Counted from the first letter of the stretch, positions 45,027 to 54,787 are shown. The stretch: 64,000 bases of DNA from Synechococcus sp. 1G10 (GCF_002252625.1 NZ_NQKW01000004.1:1-64000); one strand, 5' to 3'. Translations and numbers: made by a program. Notes: generated by a model from the sequence alone, not told the origin.

Positions 45027-46913
45027 ATGGCTATCCGCCAGGACGACAATTCCCCGAGCCGGCGTTTCGGGATCATCAACCTGGTGCTGATCGGCTTCGG
45101 GGTCCTGCTACTGCTCAGTAACTTCCTTCCCAATCAGGGCTCACAGGTGCCCAGGGTGCCTTACTCCCTGTTCATCGATCAGGTGAATGATGGCCATGTG
45201 AAGCGGGCCTACATCACCCAGGACCAGATCCGCTACGAGATCACCGACGCTGAGGAAGGCGCCCCTTCGGTGCTCGCCACCACGCCGATCTTCGACATGG
45301 ATCTACCCCAACGCCTGGAGCAGAAGGGGGTTGAGTTCGCCGCAGCCCCGCCGAAGCGCCCCAACTTCTTCACTACGTTGCTGAGCTGGGTGGTGCCGCC
45401 CTTGATCTTCATCCTGGTGCTCCAGTTCTTCGCCCGCCGCAGCGGCATGGGTGGTGGTGGTGCCCAGGGGGCTCTGAGCTTCACCAAATCGAAGGCCAAG
45501 GTCTACGTGCCTGATGAAGAGTCACGAGTCACCTTCGCTGATGTGGCCGGAGTGGATGAGGCGAAGACCGAGCTCAACGAAATCGTTGACTTTCTCAAAA
45601 CCCCAGAGCGCTACGCCGCCATCGGCGCCCGCATCCCGAAGGGAGTTCTGCTGGTTGGTCCTCCCGGCACCGGCAAGACCCTGCTCTCCAAGGCGGTGGC
45701 CGGTGAGGCCAGTGTGCCCTTCTTCATCATCTCTGGCTCCGAGTTTGTTGAGCTCTTCGTGGGAGCCGGCGCCGCACGCGTCCGCGACCTGTTCGATGAG
45801 GCCAAGAAAAAGGCACCGTGCATCATCTTCATCGACGAACTCGACGCCATCGGCAAGAGCCGATCCGGCTCGATGGGCGTTGTGGGCGGTAACGACGAAC
45901 GGGAGCAGACCCTCAACCAGCTGCTTACTGAGATGGACGGATTCACCGGCCAGGACAAGCCGGTGATCGTGCTGGCGGCCACCAACCAGCCGGAAACCCT
46001 CGATGCCGCCCTGCTGCGCCCGGGCCGGTTCGACCGCCAGGTGCTGGTGGATCGCCCCGACCTCTCAGGCCGCAAGAAGATCCTGGATATCTACGCCAAG
46101 AAAGTGAAGCTGGCTCCCAGCATCGATATCGACAAGATCGCCCAGGCCACCAGCGGCTTCGCCGGCGCGGACCTGGCCAACCTCGTCAATGAGGCGGCCC
46201 TGCTTGCAGCCCGTGCCTACCGCAAGGAGGTGGAACAGGCCGACCTCAACGAAGCGATCGAACGGGTGGTGGCGGGCCTCGAGAAGAAGAGCCGGGTGCT
46301 CCAGCCCGATGAAAAGAAAGTGGTGGCGTACCACGAAGTGGGCCACGCGATCGTGGGACACCTGATGCCCGGCGGCAGCAAGGTGGCCAAGATCTCGATC
46401 GTTCCCCGCGGCATGGCGGCTCTGGGCTACACGCTGCAACTGCCCACAGAAGAGCGCTTCCTGAATTCCAAGGAAGATCTCGAAGGCCAGATCGCCACCC
46501 TGCTGGGCGGCCGTTCCGCCGAGGAGGTGGTTTTCGGTGAGGTCACCACCGGCGCCGCCAACGACCTGCAGCGGGCCACTGACATCGCCGAGCAGATGAT
46601 CGGCACCTACGGCATGAGCGAGACCCTCGGCCCCCTTGCCTACGACAAGCAGGGCGGCAGCCGCTTCCTGGGTGGGGGATCCAACCCCCGCCGCGCCGTG
46701 AGTGATGCAACCGCCCTGGAGATCGACAAGGAAGTGCGCGGTCTGGTGGACCGGGCCCACGATCGGGCCCTGGCGATCCTGCACCACAACCGTGATCTAC
46801 TCGAGGCCATCTCCCACAAGATTCTCGAGAAGGAAGTGATCGAGGGCGATGAGCTCAAGGATCTGCTGGCCTCCAGCACCCTTCCAAGCGAAGCCGTCCT
46901 GGCTCCTGTCTGA
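45027..46913 (+). CDS. ftsH: ATP-dependent zinc metalloprotease FtsH
   Basis: Thylakoid or plasma membrane AAA protease that degrades damaged D1 and other membrane proteins. The 628-residue chain has two spans (about 15-33 and 118-136), Walker A GPPGTGKT (211-218), Walker B IIFIDE (266-271), the second-region-of-homology Arg RPGRFDR, and the zinc site HEVGH (436-440) with Asp 513 in [13 protein letters not shown] 45027 is the start. The roughly 280-base region 44749-45026 holds no gene and serves as the divergent promoter of ftsH and the channel. Confidence 0.96.
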   Translation: MAIRQDDNSPSRRFGIINLVLIGFGVLLLLSNFLPNQGSQVPRVPYSLFIDQVNDGHVKRAYITQDQIRYEITDAEEGAPSVLATTPIFDMDLPQRLEQKGVEFAAAPPKRPNFFTTLLSWVVPPLIFILVLQFFARRSGMGGGGAQGALSFTKSKAKVYVPDEESRVTFADVAGVDEAKTELNEIVDFLKTPERYAAIGARIPKGVLLVGPPGTGKTLLSKAVAGEASVPFFIISGSEFVELFVGAGAARVRDLFDEAKKKAPCIIFIDELDAIGKSRSGSMGVVGGNDEREQTLNQLLTEMDGFTGQDKPVIVLAATNQPETLDAALLRPGRFDRQVLVDRPDLSGRKKILDIYAKKVKLAPSIDIDKIAQATSGFAGADLANLVNEAALLAARAYRKEVEQADLNEAIERVVAGLEKKSRVLQPDEKKVVAYHEVGHAIVGHLMPGGSKVAKISIVPRGMAALGYTLQLPTEERFLNSKEDLEGQIATLLGGRSAEEVVFGEVTTGAANDLQRATDIAEQMIGTYGMSETLGPLAYDKQGGSRFLGGGSNPRRAVSDATALEIDKEVRGLVDRAHDRALAILHHNRDLLEAISHKILEKEVIEGDELKDLLASSTLPSEAVLAPV

Positions 46914-46970
46914 TCCGCCCCTTGACGGGGGGGCACGTTCTCCCCGATAAGGGTTCTTTGAAATGGGGTC

Positions 46971-47942
46971 ATGGGCCCGCACTTCACTCAGCGGTATCCC
47001 GGTCTCGCTGGTCTGCGCGGCCGGGATCTGCTGTCTTCAGCGGATCTCGCAACCGATGAGACCCTGGCGCTGCTGGAGCTCGCGGCAGACTTCAAACGAG
47101 GCTCCGCTCGCCTTGACCTGAATGGCAAGGCGCTGGGCCTGATCTTCACCAAGGCCTCCACCCGAACGCGCGTCAGCTTTTCCGTGGCCATGGGCCGCCT
47201 CGGGGGCCAGGTGCTCGACCTCAACCCCTCCGTCACCCAGGTGGGCCGCGGCGAGCCTGTGGCCGACACCGCCCGGGTGCTCAGCCGCTACGTCGACGCC
47301 CTGGCAATCCGCACTTTCGAGCAGAAGGAGCTTGCCGACTACGCCCACTGGGCCTCGATTCCGGTGATCAATGCCCTCACCGACCTGGAGCACCCCTGCC
47401 AGGCACTGGCTGATGTCCTCACCATCCGCGAAAGCTTCGGCTCCCTTGCAGGCCTCACCCTGGCCTACGTGGGAGATGGCAACAACATGGCCCACTCGCT
47501 GATGCTCACCGGCGCCCTGGTCGGGATGAATGTGCGGCTGGCCTGCCCGGAGGGTTTTGCTCCCGATCCCGCCGTGCTTTCACAGGCGCAGGCACTGGCA
47601 GGCAGCGCAGCCACGATTTCGGTGCTGCATCAGCCGCTGCCGGCGGTGCGAGGCGCCGAGGTGCTCTACACCGATGTGTGGGCTTCGATGGGCCAGGAGC
47701 AGGAGCAGCAGCAGCGGCTGCAGGCCTTCGCGGGCTTCTGCGTCGATGAGGCTCTGCTGGCAGAAGCCGACCCCCGCGCCATCGTTCTCCATTGCCTGCC
47801 GGCCCACCGCGGCGAGGAGATCAGCGCCGGCGTGATTGAAGGCAGCGCCAGCCGGGTGTTCGATCAGGCGGAGAACCGTCTGCACGTGCAGCAGGCCTTG
47901 CTGGCGGCCCTGCTGGCCGATCCCGAAACGCCCTGCCTCTGA
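46971..47942 (+). CDS. argF: Ornithine carbamoyltransferase
   Basis: Makes citrulline from ornithine and carbamoyl phosphate in arginine synthesis. The 323-residue protein carries the carbamoyl-phosphate motif STRTRVSF, the HPCQ motif in TDLEHPCQALADVLT, GDGNNMAHSLMLTG and the ornithine site VLHCLPAHRGEEISAGVIEG. ATG 46971 follows ftsH by about 57 bases; a G-rich hairpin-like stretch between them has no T-run, so read-through is possible. Confidence 0.96.
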   Translation: MGPHFTQRYPGLAGLRGRDLLSSADLATDETLALLELAADFKRGSARLDLNGKALGLIFTKASTRTRVSFSVAMGRLGGQVLDLNPSVTQVGRGEPVADTARVLSRYVDALAIRTFEQKELADYAHWASIPVINALTDLEHPCQALADVLTIRESFGSLAGLTLAYVGDGNNMAHSLMLTGALVGMNVRLACPEGFAPDPAVLSQAQALAGSAATISVLHQPLPAVRGAEVLYTDVWASMGQEQEQQQRLQAFAGFCVDEALLAEADPRAIVLHCLPAHRGEEISAGVIEGSASRVFDQAENRLHVQQALLAALLADPETPCL

Positions 47943-48006
47943 AGATCCAACCTGTATGTAGCCCGGGGCTGGACAACTGGCACGCCCGGGGGAACACTGG
48001 TGTCAT

Positions 48007-48020
48007 GGTTCATGCGTACT
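48007..48020. promoter_or_regulatory. Candidate LexA operator
   Basis: GGTTCATGCGTACT, or AGTACGCATGAACC on the other strand, fits the cyanobacterial LexA box RGTACNNNDGTWCB except for one base. It lies 5 bases before the lexA GTG, a place where autorepression would block both transcription and ribosome access. This is consensus matching by eye with one mismatch. Confidence 0.4.
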
Positions 48021-48024
48021 GCCG

Positions 48025-48681
48025 GTGATCGTCTCCTCCAGGCCAACCGCTCCCAGCGGGCAGGACCTCACCAGCGCCCAGCAGCAGCTCTACGACTGGC
48101 TGGCGCAGTTCATCCAGCAGCACCGCCACAGCCCCTCGATCCGCCAGATGATGGAGGCGATGGGGCTGCGCTCGCCGGCGCCGATCCAGAGCCGGCTGCG
48201 GCACCTGCAGCAGAAGGGCTGGATCACCTGGCAGGAAGGCCAGGCCCGCACCCTGCAGCTGCTTGGTCCCGCCAGCGCCGGGGGGATTCCCGTGCTGGGC
48301 TCCGTAGCCGCCGGCGGCCTGATCGAAACCTTCGACGACGTGCACGAGCGACTCGATCTCACACCGCTGCTGGACACCCGTGGCCTGTTCGCCCTCACCG
48401 TGAACGGCGACAGCATGGTGGATGCCCACATCGACGATGGCGACATCGTCCTGATGGAGCCTGTGAGCGATCCGGCCCGGCTCCGGCCCGGCACGATCGT
48501 TGCCGCCCACGTGGCCGGCAGCGGCACCACCTTGAAGCACTTCAGCTGCAAGGGCGGCAAGGTACGGCTGGAAGCGGCCAACCCGGCCTACGCCCCGATC
48601 GAGCTGGAGGCTGAGCAGGTCACCGTCCAGGGCCGCATGGTGGCGGTCTGGCGCCAGGTGGCGGCGACGTCCAGACCGTGA
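48025..48681 (+). CDS. lexA: LexA-type repressor / S24 self-cleaving regulator
   Basis: A 218-residue repressor. The N-terminal winged helix (LTSAQQQLYDWLAQFIQQHR, SPSIRQMMEAMGLRSPAPIQ) is LexA-like. The C-terminal S24 domain keeps the Ala-Gly cleavage site (GSVAAGGLIE), the catalytic Ser in NGDSMVDAHI and the Lys in TTLKHFSCKG, so RecA-stimulated autocleavage is expected. GTG 48025 is the first start with family similarity. In cyanobacteria LexA may control redox and carbon genes as well as SOS genes. Confidence 0.93.
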   Translation: MIVSSRPTAPSGQDLTSAQQQLYDWLAQFIQQHRHSPSIRQMMEAMGLRSPAPIQSRLRHLQQKGWITWQEGQARTLQLLGPASAGGIPVLGSVAAGGLIETFDDVHERLDLTPLLDTRGLFALTVNGDSMVDAHIDDGDIVLMEPVSDPARLRPGTIVAAHVAGSGTTLKHFSCKGGKVRLEAANPAYAPIELEAEQVTVQGRMVAVWRQVAATSRP

Positions 48682-48784
48682 ATCACGGAGCGGGTGAACC
48701 CCTGCGTTGTAAGCTTTCGAGTGCCAAAGCGAGGGCCCAAGGGTTCAGCCGATCGTCCAGCGTTCGGTTCGCAAGGCTAATCAT

Positions 48785-48857
48785 GGGGCCATAGCTCAGC
48801 TGGTAGAGCACCTGCATGGCATGCAGGGGGTCAGCGGTTCGAATCCGCTTGGCTCCA
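48785..48857 (+). tRNA. tRNA-Ala (anticodon GGC)
   Basis: A complete cloverleaf: acceptor GGGGCCA pairs with TGGCTCC (one G-T), D arm GCTC/GAGC, anticodon stem CCTGC/GCAGG with loop ATGGCAT (anticodon GGC), and T arm AGCGG TTCGAAT CCGCT. The discriminator is A and CCA is not encoded. It reads GCC/GCT alanine codons, heavily used in this GC-rich genome. Confidence 0.97.
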
Positions 48858-48946
48858 TTCAAAAATTCCGCGCAAGAACCTGGGTTTTGCAGCAGCTTGA
48901 GCTGCGTGATGCAATCGCCGATATCACCAGTGGGTCACCCGGCCCC

Positions 48947-50113
48947 TTAGCGCTCCAGCTTGCTGGGAATGGCCTTGAGGCTGCCGGAAAGGCTCTGGCG
49001 CGTGCGGCTGCCGCCCCAGGAGGCCAGGTAAAGGCGTGTCTCGGCGTCGAGCTGGCGCAGGTCGGAGAGGTTGGCGTTCTCGACAATCGCCCCCGTGCCG
49101 GCTCCCACTGCGAAATCCGCTTGGGTACGCGGATCCGCGGGTGAAGCCGCCTCGGCCGTGCCGTAGAAGAAACGGGTCCGCTCCAGTCGGGCACCATCGA
49201 GATCGGCACCACTGAGGTTGACCCCCGCCAGGTTGGCGTCCGCCAGATCTGCACCGCGAAGGTTGACCCCACCCAGGTCGGCGGCGTTGAAATCCACCCC
49301 GCGCAGGTCCACACCCGAGAGATCCACCCCCCGCAGCATCTGGTGCAGGTGGATCACGGGCACGCCATCGAGGCGATCTACCTCATAGTTGCCATCGCCA
49401 TCGAGAATCGCCCTTCCCAGGCGCTGGTCCCGGCGCAGGGGCGTGAGCAGGCGGGCGTGGGCAAGGAAGCGCAGGATCTTGGCCTTGCCCTCGCCGTCGA
49501 TACTGCCGAACACCGCCGCCAAGCGGCCTTCGGCCAGCATGCGCTCCAGGGGCCAGTCCTCCAGCAAGCCGTCCTCATCGCTGATCAGCTCGGAGAGACC
49601 CTGCATGAAGCTGTCGATGGTCTGGGCCTGGGTGATGCGGTTCTGCTGGGTGGTCAGCCGCTGGTCAACCACGAACTGGCGCCAGGCGATCACCAGGGCC
49701 ACGAAGGCCACCAGGATCTGGCCGAAGGCCCCGATCACCCCCTCACCCAACGCCCCGATCGCGTTCCAGTCGCCGCTGCGATAGACCGCCACCAGGGGCT
49801 GCCACCAGCCAAGGGCAATCGTGATCGCCACCACCCCCAGGACCAGGCCCAAAAGGGCCAGGGTCTGCACCGTGGCGGGCTCCTCAAGCCGCGAACGAAG
49901 CATCACCCACAGAGGCGGCAGCAACTGCCACAAGGAAAGGGCCAGGGTCAGCAGGCCACCGAGCAGCGCCAGCCAGCTCCAACCCAGCACCAGGGCCGCC
50001 AGGGTGGCGGAGGCGGCCAGCAGCAGTTGCAGGGCCGGAAGCTCCTTGAGCCGGGCAAGGGCCGCCCGGCTGCGGAACGGCAGCACCGGTCGCTCCTCGG
50101 GGGTGGCGGCCAT
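48947..50113 (-). CDS. Membrane protein with C-terminal pentapeptide repeats
   Basis: A 388-residue protein with four hydrophobic spans in the first 155 residues ([80 protein letters not shown]), a charged helical middle (SFMQGLSELISDEDGLLEDW) and about ten pentapeptide units from RGVDLSGVDLRGVDF to GADLDGARLERTRF, which form a right-handed quadrilateral beta-helix. It starts 5 bases after the cax stop, so the two are a transcription unit. Role unknown. Confidence 0.85.
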   Translation of the reverse strand: MAATPEERPVLPFRSRAALARLKELPALQLLLAASATLAALVLGWSWLALLGGLLTLALSLWQLLPPLWVMLRSRLEEPATVQTLALLGLVLGVVAITIALGWWQPLVAVYRSGDWNAIGALGEGVIGAFGQILVAFVALVIAWRQFVVDQRLTTQQNRITQAQTIDSFMQGLSELISDEDGLLEDWPLERMLAEGRLAAVFGSIDGEGKAKILRFLAHARLLTPLRRDQRLGRAILDGDGNYEVDRLDGVPVIHLHQMLRGVDLSGVDLRGVDFNAADLGGVNLRGADLADANLAGVNLSGADLDGARLERTRFFYGTAEAASPADPRTQADFAVGAGTGAIVENANLSDLRQLDAETRLYLASWGGSRTRQSLSGSLKAIPSKLER

Positions 50114-50118
50114 CGCGC

Positions 50119-51198
50119 TCAGCCCGCCTGGAAGTAGAACCCGGCCGCCAGGATCAGGTAGGCCGCCAGCAGCAGCGCCCCCTCCAGCCAGTCGGAGCGG
50201 CCATCGACACTCACCAGATTGCTGACCAGCACCGCTGTGATCACCGTCACGAGTTCGAAGACATCAAAGCTCAGATCGAGGGGATGGCCCAGCAACGGCC
50301 CGATCAGCACCAGCACCGGCACCACCAGCAGGGCCACCAGCAGGGTGGAGCCCAGCGACACCGACACCGAGAGATCCATCTTGTTCTTGCGCGCCATGGT
50401 CACGGCGGTGAGGTATTCGGCCGTGCCCCCCAGCAGGGGCAGCAGCACCACACCCGTGAACAGGGCGGTCAGCCCCAGACCCTCGGTCACGCTCTCGACC
50501 ACACCAACGAAAAGTTCCGATTCGTAGGCCAGCACCGCCGTGGCCCCCAGCAGCACCCCCAACCAGGGCAGCAGCGGCGGCTTGTGGGCACTTGAGCCCT
50601 CCTCCTGGGCCTCCAGATCGGCGGCGGCCACCTCGTAGAGGCTTCGATGAGTGCCAAGGGAGAACAGCAACGTGAGGCCATAGACCGCCAGCAGCACCCA
50701 GGCCACGAAGGTGGAGAAACCCTGGGTGCTCTCCGCCGTATGGCCACCCGAGAGCACGGACAGGCTGGGGATCAGGATCGCCAGTACAGCCAGGGTCATG
50801 GCCGAGCCGTTGACCCGTGCCACCACCGGCTGGAACGTCTGTTCCTTACGGCCGATGCCCCCCACCAGCATCGAAAGCCCCAGGGCCAGCAGCAGGTTGG
50901 CCATCACTGTGCCGGTGATGCTCGCTTTGACGATCTCCACCAGGCCGGCCTTGAGGGCCACCAGGGCGATGATCAGCTCGGTGGCGTTGCCGAACACGGC
51001 GTTAAGCAGGGCGCCGATCGAGGGCCCCAGGGTGATCGAGAGCTCCTCGGTGGCGGTGCTCAGCCAGATGGCCAGGGGGATGATCGCGATCGCCGAGGTG
51101 ACGAACACCACGCCGTCGCCCCAGTGCAGGGCCTGAGCGGCGATCGACACCGGCACCATCGCCAGCAGGCCGATGGAAGCGGTCCGGCGCAACGACAT
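50119..51198 (-). CDS. cax: Calcium/proton antiporter (CaCA family, Cax)
   Basis: A 359-residue, roughly 11-span exchanger moving Ca2+ out against H+. The two inverted alpha-repeat motifs are present: GALLNAVFGNATELIIALVA in the first half and LPLLGGTAEYLTAVTMARKN in the second, with an acidic loop between (AAADLEAQEEGSSAHKPP). ATG 51198 is the start closest to the first span; ATG 51222 is possible. It precedes the pentapeptide membrane protein gene by 5 bases. Confidence 0.93.
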   Translation of the reverse strand: MSLRRTASIGLLAMVPVSIAAQALHWGDGVVFVTSAIAIIPLAIWLSTATEELSITLGPSIGALLNAVFGNATELIIALVALKAGLVEIVKASITGTVMANLLLALGLSMLVGGIGRKEQTFQPVVARVNGSAMTLAVLAILIPSLSVLSGGHTAESTQGFSTFVAWVLLAVYGLTLLFSLGTHRSLYEVAAADLEAQEEGSSAHKPPLLPWLGVLLGATAVLAYESELFVGVVESVTEGLGLTALFTGVVLLPLLGGTAEYLTAVTMARKNKMDLSVSVSLGSTLLVALLVVPVLVLIGPLLGHPLDLSFDVFELVTVITAVLVSNLVSVDGRSDWLEGALLLAAYLILAAGFYFQAG

Positions 51199-51445
51199 AA
51201 ACCGGCAGCGAATGGCCCGCATTCTGCTGGCCCTAGGCCCGATCCAATCGATCAAACCTGAAATGCTGGCCGCTGAGCGGAACCCCTGAGCTCCCCAGAC
51301 ACTTACTCCAACACAGGGAACCCGAGCCCATCCCGCCTAACCGCGAGCTTCCGTGTGGTTCACCGCCCCGTTCATCACTGTTGTGCTTCAAGCCCTGAAT
51401 CGAGCCGAGCCGTTTGTCCGTCTGCGGGAGGCAAAGCCAATGGCT

Positions 51446-52987
51446 TCAGCGGTTGAGTGGATCACTTGAAGGGCTGGAGCCGGCCGCAGACCACATCCGG
51501 GCGGTGCGCGGAGGCAGGTTGAAGGTGTAGCTGGGCCCCATGATCTCCGGCAATTGCGTGTCCGTCAGCATGTCGCGATAGGGGTGATTCCACTTGAATT
51601 TAGAGCGCGTATCCACTGTGATTGAGCGCTGCTGATCACATTTGTTGATGGCCACGATGCCGTCTTCCTGCCGGCGCCACAGCAGGGTGCAGGCATCAGC
51701 GGCAAGCACCTCCATAGGCTTGCCCTGCATGCGGTTGTGGAAGGAAATCATGCGGCGCATGCGATCACTGCTCCACACATCGCGCCAGCGGCCATTGTTG
51801 GATCCGCCATCCGACTGGTCATCAAATACCAGGGGCGTTCCACCATCACGGCCCATGATGTACGCATAAGCCAGCCCCTCATCCACCGACGACGGCGCAT
51901 CTTGATCGAAGATCAGCGACCGGAACACATCGTTGTAGGGAATATCGTGCGTGACCACCATGGTTATGGCACGGCTGTTCTCCAGGGCATTGCCGGTGGC
52001 ATAGGGAAAGGCCACATCCGAGAGGGGGCGGCCAAACGAGAAGGCCTGCTTTAGAGCATTGAACAGGGGAAAATCATAAGCGCCAAACTGCGGCGGCAGT
52101 TCCCGTAGGTAGGGCTCGAGAAACTGCTGATAATCATCCGAGGTGGCCCCACCGGAGGTGATGATCTCAGCAAAGAGATGGGAGTTTCTGGTCACCTCGT
52201 CAGGGATGAACGAGCTGATGGCGCTGTTCGGCATGTGCTTGGCGGCATCAATACGAAAACCGCGGATGCCAAGGTCATAGAGTGCCTGCACATACTGCTT
52301 GCGCTGATCATTCACCCAGCGCTTGCCTGGGTCGGTATCAACGAGGTCGGGCAGACCGGGATCAGGGTCAGGACCGCAGATGCGATCACGAACTACCGAT
52401 CTTGAATTGCTGTAGTCGCGGATGCAGGCTGCAGAGTGAAAGTCCTGGGTTCCGAACAGCCCATCGGGCTTGCCATCATCAGGCAGCACTCCGTTATCGA
52501 GGACCCCATTGCCATTGCGATCTCCATAAAGAATTTGCCTGCTCCAATACTGTGAATCATCCTGATACTGGCGCAGACTGAGATCGCCAGGAAAGGTCGT
52601 TGCGCCGTTTCTCTCATTGGCCATATGGTTGAACACCACGTCGGCGTAGGTCTTCACGCCCCTGGCCTTGAGCGCCTGAATCGCCAGCACCAGGGATTCC
52701 TTATTGCCATCGCAATGGTCGATCACCCGGAAATCCTGGGGCTGATAACGCAGCCACCACTCACAACTCGCTGATTTCGGTGATTTCAATGGGGGTGTCA
52801 CCAGCACCGCTTTGTAGCCGGCTGCCGAAATCGCCTCGGCCTTATCGGCAATATCCGCATACGACCAGTCAAAGGCATGCAGGATCACATCCGCCTTCAC
52901 TTCCAGGGAGCCAACGAGCCATCCCCCGAATCCCCCGAGCGAGAGCATCAGCCCGGTGATCGAACCTGCCAGGGAGCGGCGCTTCAT
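51446..52987 (-). CDS. Secreted GH13 alpha-amylase
   Basis: A 513-residue alpha-amylase with an N-terminal signal sequence (SLAGSITGLMLSLGGFGGWL). The conserved regions are intact: DVVFNH (116-121), GFRIDAAKH with nucleophile Asp 247, LFAEIITSG with acid/base Glu 274, and VVTHDIPYND with Asp 348. DRNGNG and similar acidic loops suggest calcium binding. It would hydrolyse alpha-1,4-glucans outside the cytoplasm. Its GC content is clearly below that of neighbours (about 52-57 percent in sampled lines against mid-60s or higher), which hints at recent acquisition. It stands alone with long flanking gaps. Confidence 0.9.
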   Translation of the reverse strand: MKRRSLAGSITGLMLSLGGFGGWLVGSLEVKADVILHAFDWSYADIADKAEAISAAGYKAVLVTPPLKSPKSASCEWWLRYQPQDFRVIDHCDGNKESLVLAIQALKARGVKTYADVVFNHMANERNGATTFPGDLSLRQYQDDSQYWSRQILYGDRNGNGVLDNGVLPDDGKPDGLFGTQDFHSAACIRDYSNSRSVVRDRICGPDPDPGLPDLVDTDPGKRWVNDQRKQYVQALYDLGIRGFRIDAAKHMPNSAISSFIPDEVTRNSHLFAEIITSGGATSDDYQQFLEPYLRELPPQFGAYDFPLFNALKQAFSFGRPLSDVAFPYATGNALENSRAITMVVTHDIPYNDVFRSLIFDQDAPSSVDEGLAYAYIMGRDGGTPLVFDDQSDGGSNNGRWRDVWSSDRMRRMISFHNRMQGKPMEVLAADACTLLWRRQEDGIVAINKCDQQRSITVDTRSKFKWNHPYRDMLTDTQLPEIMGPSYTFNLPPRTARMWSAAGSSPSSDPLNR

Positions 52988-53088
52988 CAGATCACCAGAT
53001 CAACACTTCGGCGCTGGCATGCCAGCAGCAGCCTTAGGTCTCCAGGCTAAGGCGGCGATCCGCTCCAGCAGGGAGATTGGCCATGGTC

Positions 53089-53832
53089 TCAGGCCATCAG
53101 CAGCTGATAAGCCGCATGGATACGGCGGAAGTCATCAACGGCTCCACCCTGGTCGGGATGGTGGGTCTTCACCAGGCGGCGGTGGGCCCGCTTGATGGCC
53201 TCGCTCGAGGCACCCCAGCGCAGACCAAGCGCCGCAAAGGCGGCCGCCCGCACTGGATCGGTGCTGTCCTCGGCCGGAGCCGGGCGGGCCGCCTGCTCCA
53301 GGGCCGCAATCCGCTCCAGCAGCTCGTCGACCACACGCAAGGGCGATTCCGAGAGCCATTCAGTTGCCCGCACGCCATACACCGCAAAGGCAACCCGTAC
53401 CGCCAGGCGAGCCTTGGTCTGCGGGCCGCGCAGCGCCTGCCGCAGAGCGCTGCCGAGGCCTGGCAGGCGGCGATCAAGCTCCTCCTCCAGCTGGGCGCGG
53501 GGATCGCTATCGCTCCACTGGCTGCTCAGATGCTCAAGCAGGCCACGCAGGCCGCTGAAGACCAGCGTCTCCCCCACCCGAGCCGAGGCGCCCACCCGAA
53601 GCTCACGCCAGCGGGGATGACGGGCGAGAGCCTGACCCCAGGCCTCCACCCGCTCGACACTGACTTCGCCCCTGAAAACGGATCCTGGGGCCTGCTGGCG
53701 CAGGAGCTGCTGCCGCAGAAGAAATACCTCCCGGCGCAGGGCTTCGTTCTCGGCGAGCAGCGCGTCAATGTTGGCGGTGACCTGGGCGCCCCGGGCCGGC
53801 GCACGGGCCCAGCTGCGCGGATCAAATCCCAT
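53089..53832 (-). CDS. Protein with C-terminal J domain
   Basis: A 247-residue soluble protein. An N-terminal coiled coil (IDALLAENEALRREVFLLRQ) is followed by a helical middle, and a J domain occupies the last 60 or so residues: AAFAALGLRWGASSEAIKRA, HRRLVKTHHPDQGGAVDDFR, IHAAYQLLMA. The HPD tripeptide needed to stimulate DnaK is intact. Having the J domain at the C-terminus marks it as a type III co-chaperone for a specific client rather than a general DnaJ. ATG 53832 is used; TTG 53838 is two codons upstream. Confidence 0.83.
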   Translation of the reverse strand: MGFDPRSWARAPARGAQVTANIDALLAENEALRREVFLLRQQLLRQQAPGSVFRGEVSVERVEAWGQALARHPRWRELRVGASARVGETLVFSGLRGLLEHLSSQWSDSDPRAQLEEELDRRLPGLGSALRQALRGPQTKARLAVRVAFAVYGVRATEWLSESPLRVVDELLERIAALEQAARPAPAEDSTDPVRAAAFAALGLRWGASSEAIKRAHRRLVKTHHPDQGGAVDDFRRIHAAYQLLMA

Positions 53833-54009
53833 CTTCAATCGGCCTGAAGTGTGCCGACAGCAGGCTGCCGCAGTACGAGGCGATCAATCCTGCCGGTCCT
53901 GTTGAGGGACATCGCCTCGATAATTCGGTTGGCTGTCGCCCAAGCCTCGGATCTGAAAAAATCTGACGGCACCTCACCTTGACTTGCTGCTCGACCTAAA
54001 GCTGTCTAA

Positions 54010-54735
54010 TCAGCCGTAGGTGGAGATCGTCGAGAGGCGCTGGAAGGAGGGACTGGCCATGCCGTCCACCCGGAAGGAGGACCAGGTGGCCGTGGTGGCT
54101 GGCTGTTCAGCCTGGCGGGGGAATTCGATCCGGCGGCGCTGATAGGTGAGTCCCACACAACTGAGATCCTCGTCATCTGCCATCAGCGACCAGAGCAGGC
54201 GCAGATCACCGCGGTCATAGGACAACGGCTGGGAGGTCGGCAATGGTTCCGCCATCACCCCAGGACCGAAACGCACGTCAATGGTTCGTTCCGACGCAAG
54301 GTAATCGCCATCCTCGGTTGGGTAGAACCAGCAGGTTTCGTTGCTCAACTGCTGGAGCGGAACTGCATCAAGCCGTTCGTGTCCAAGCGGAGCATCGGTA
54401 GGCGAAACACCTTGGCCGGCTTCCAGGACGTGAACCTGCAACCAGAGGCGAGAGGCGTCGAAACGAGGAATGACGGCATCACATAGCAGCCGTTCCCGCG
54501 CAGGACCGGTGTTGGGCAGGCCGACAAAAGGATCTTCGCAGCTGATCGTGGCCTGCCCAGCCTGTACGAGGGAATCGAGGCTGCCGCTCCATGCCTTGGG
54601 ACAGCGCAGGATGCGCAGTGCCCTTGCATCACAGAGGGAAGCCTGATGATCTGCGACTACTTGGCTCCAGCCAATGGACTCCTCCCCTTCGTGGGGAGGA
54701 ACAAAGCTGAATGTGAACGCCAGGGTGGTGGTCAT
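54010..54735 (-). CDS. Hypothetical protein downstream of hli
   Basis: A 241-residue protein I do not recognise. It is rich in beta-type segments (TLAFTFSFVPPHEGEESIGW, RLWLQVHVLEAGQG, CWFYPTEDGDYLASERTIDV, LRLLWSLMADDEDLSCVGLT) with five Cys and no signal peptide or membrane span. ATG 54735 follows the hli stop by 52 bases on the same strand, so they may share a transcript. GC content is lower than the genome bulk. Confidence 0.65.
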   Translation of the reverse strand: MTTTLAFTFSFVPPHEGEESIGWSQVVADHQASLCDARALRILRCPKAWSGSLDSLVQAGQATISCEDPFVGLPNTGPARERLLCDAVIPRFDASRLWLQVHVLEAGQGVSPTDAPLGHERLDAVPLQQLSNETCWFYPTEDGDYLASERTIDVRFGPGVMAEPLPTSQPLSYDRGDLRLLWSLMADDEDLSCVGLTYQRRRIEFPRQAEQPATTATWSSFRVDGMASPSFQRLSTISTYG

Positions 54736-54787
54736 GGCCGGTGATGAGCCCGTCATGACGGGAACCTGTTGCTCGTGGATGCCGCGA

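Noticed and set aside
1530-51100. Enrichment of the HIP1 octamer GCGATCGC
   Set aside because: Only a handful of copies were noticed in 64 kb, not far above what high GC would give by chance; a proper count is needed before claiming enrichment.
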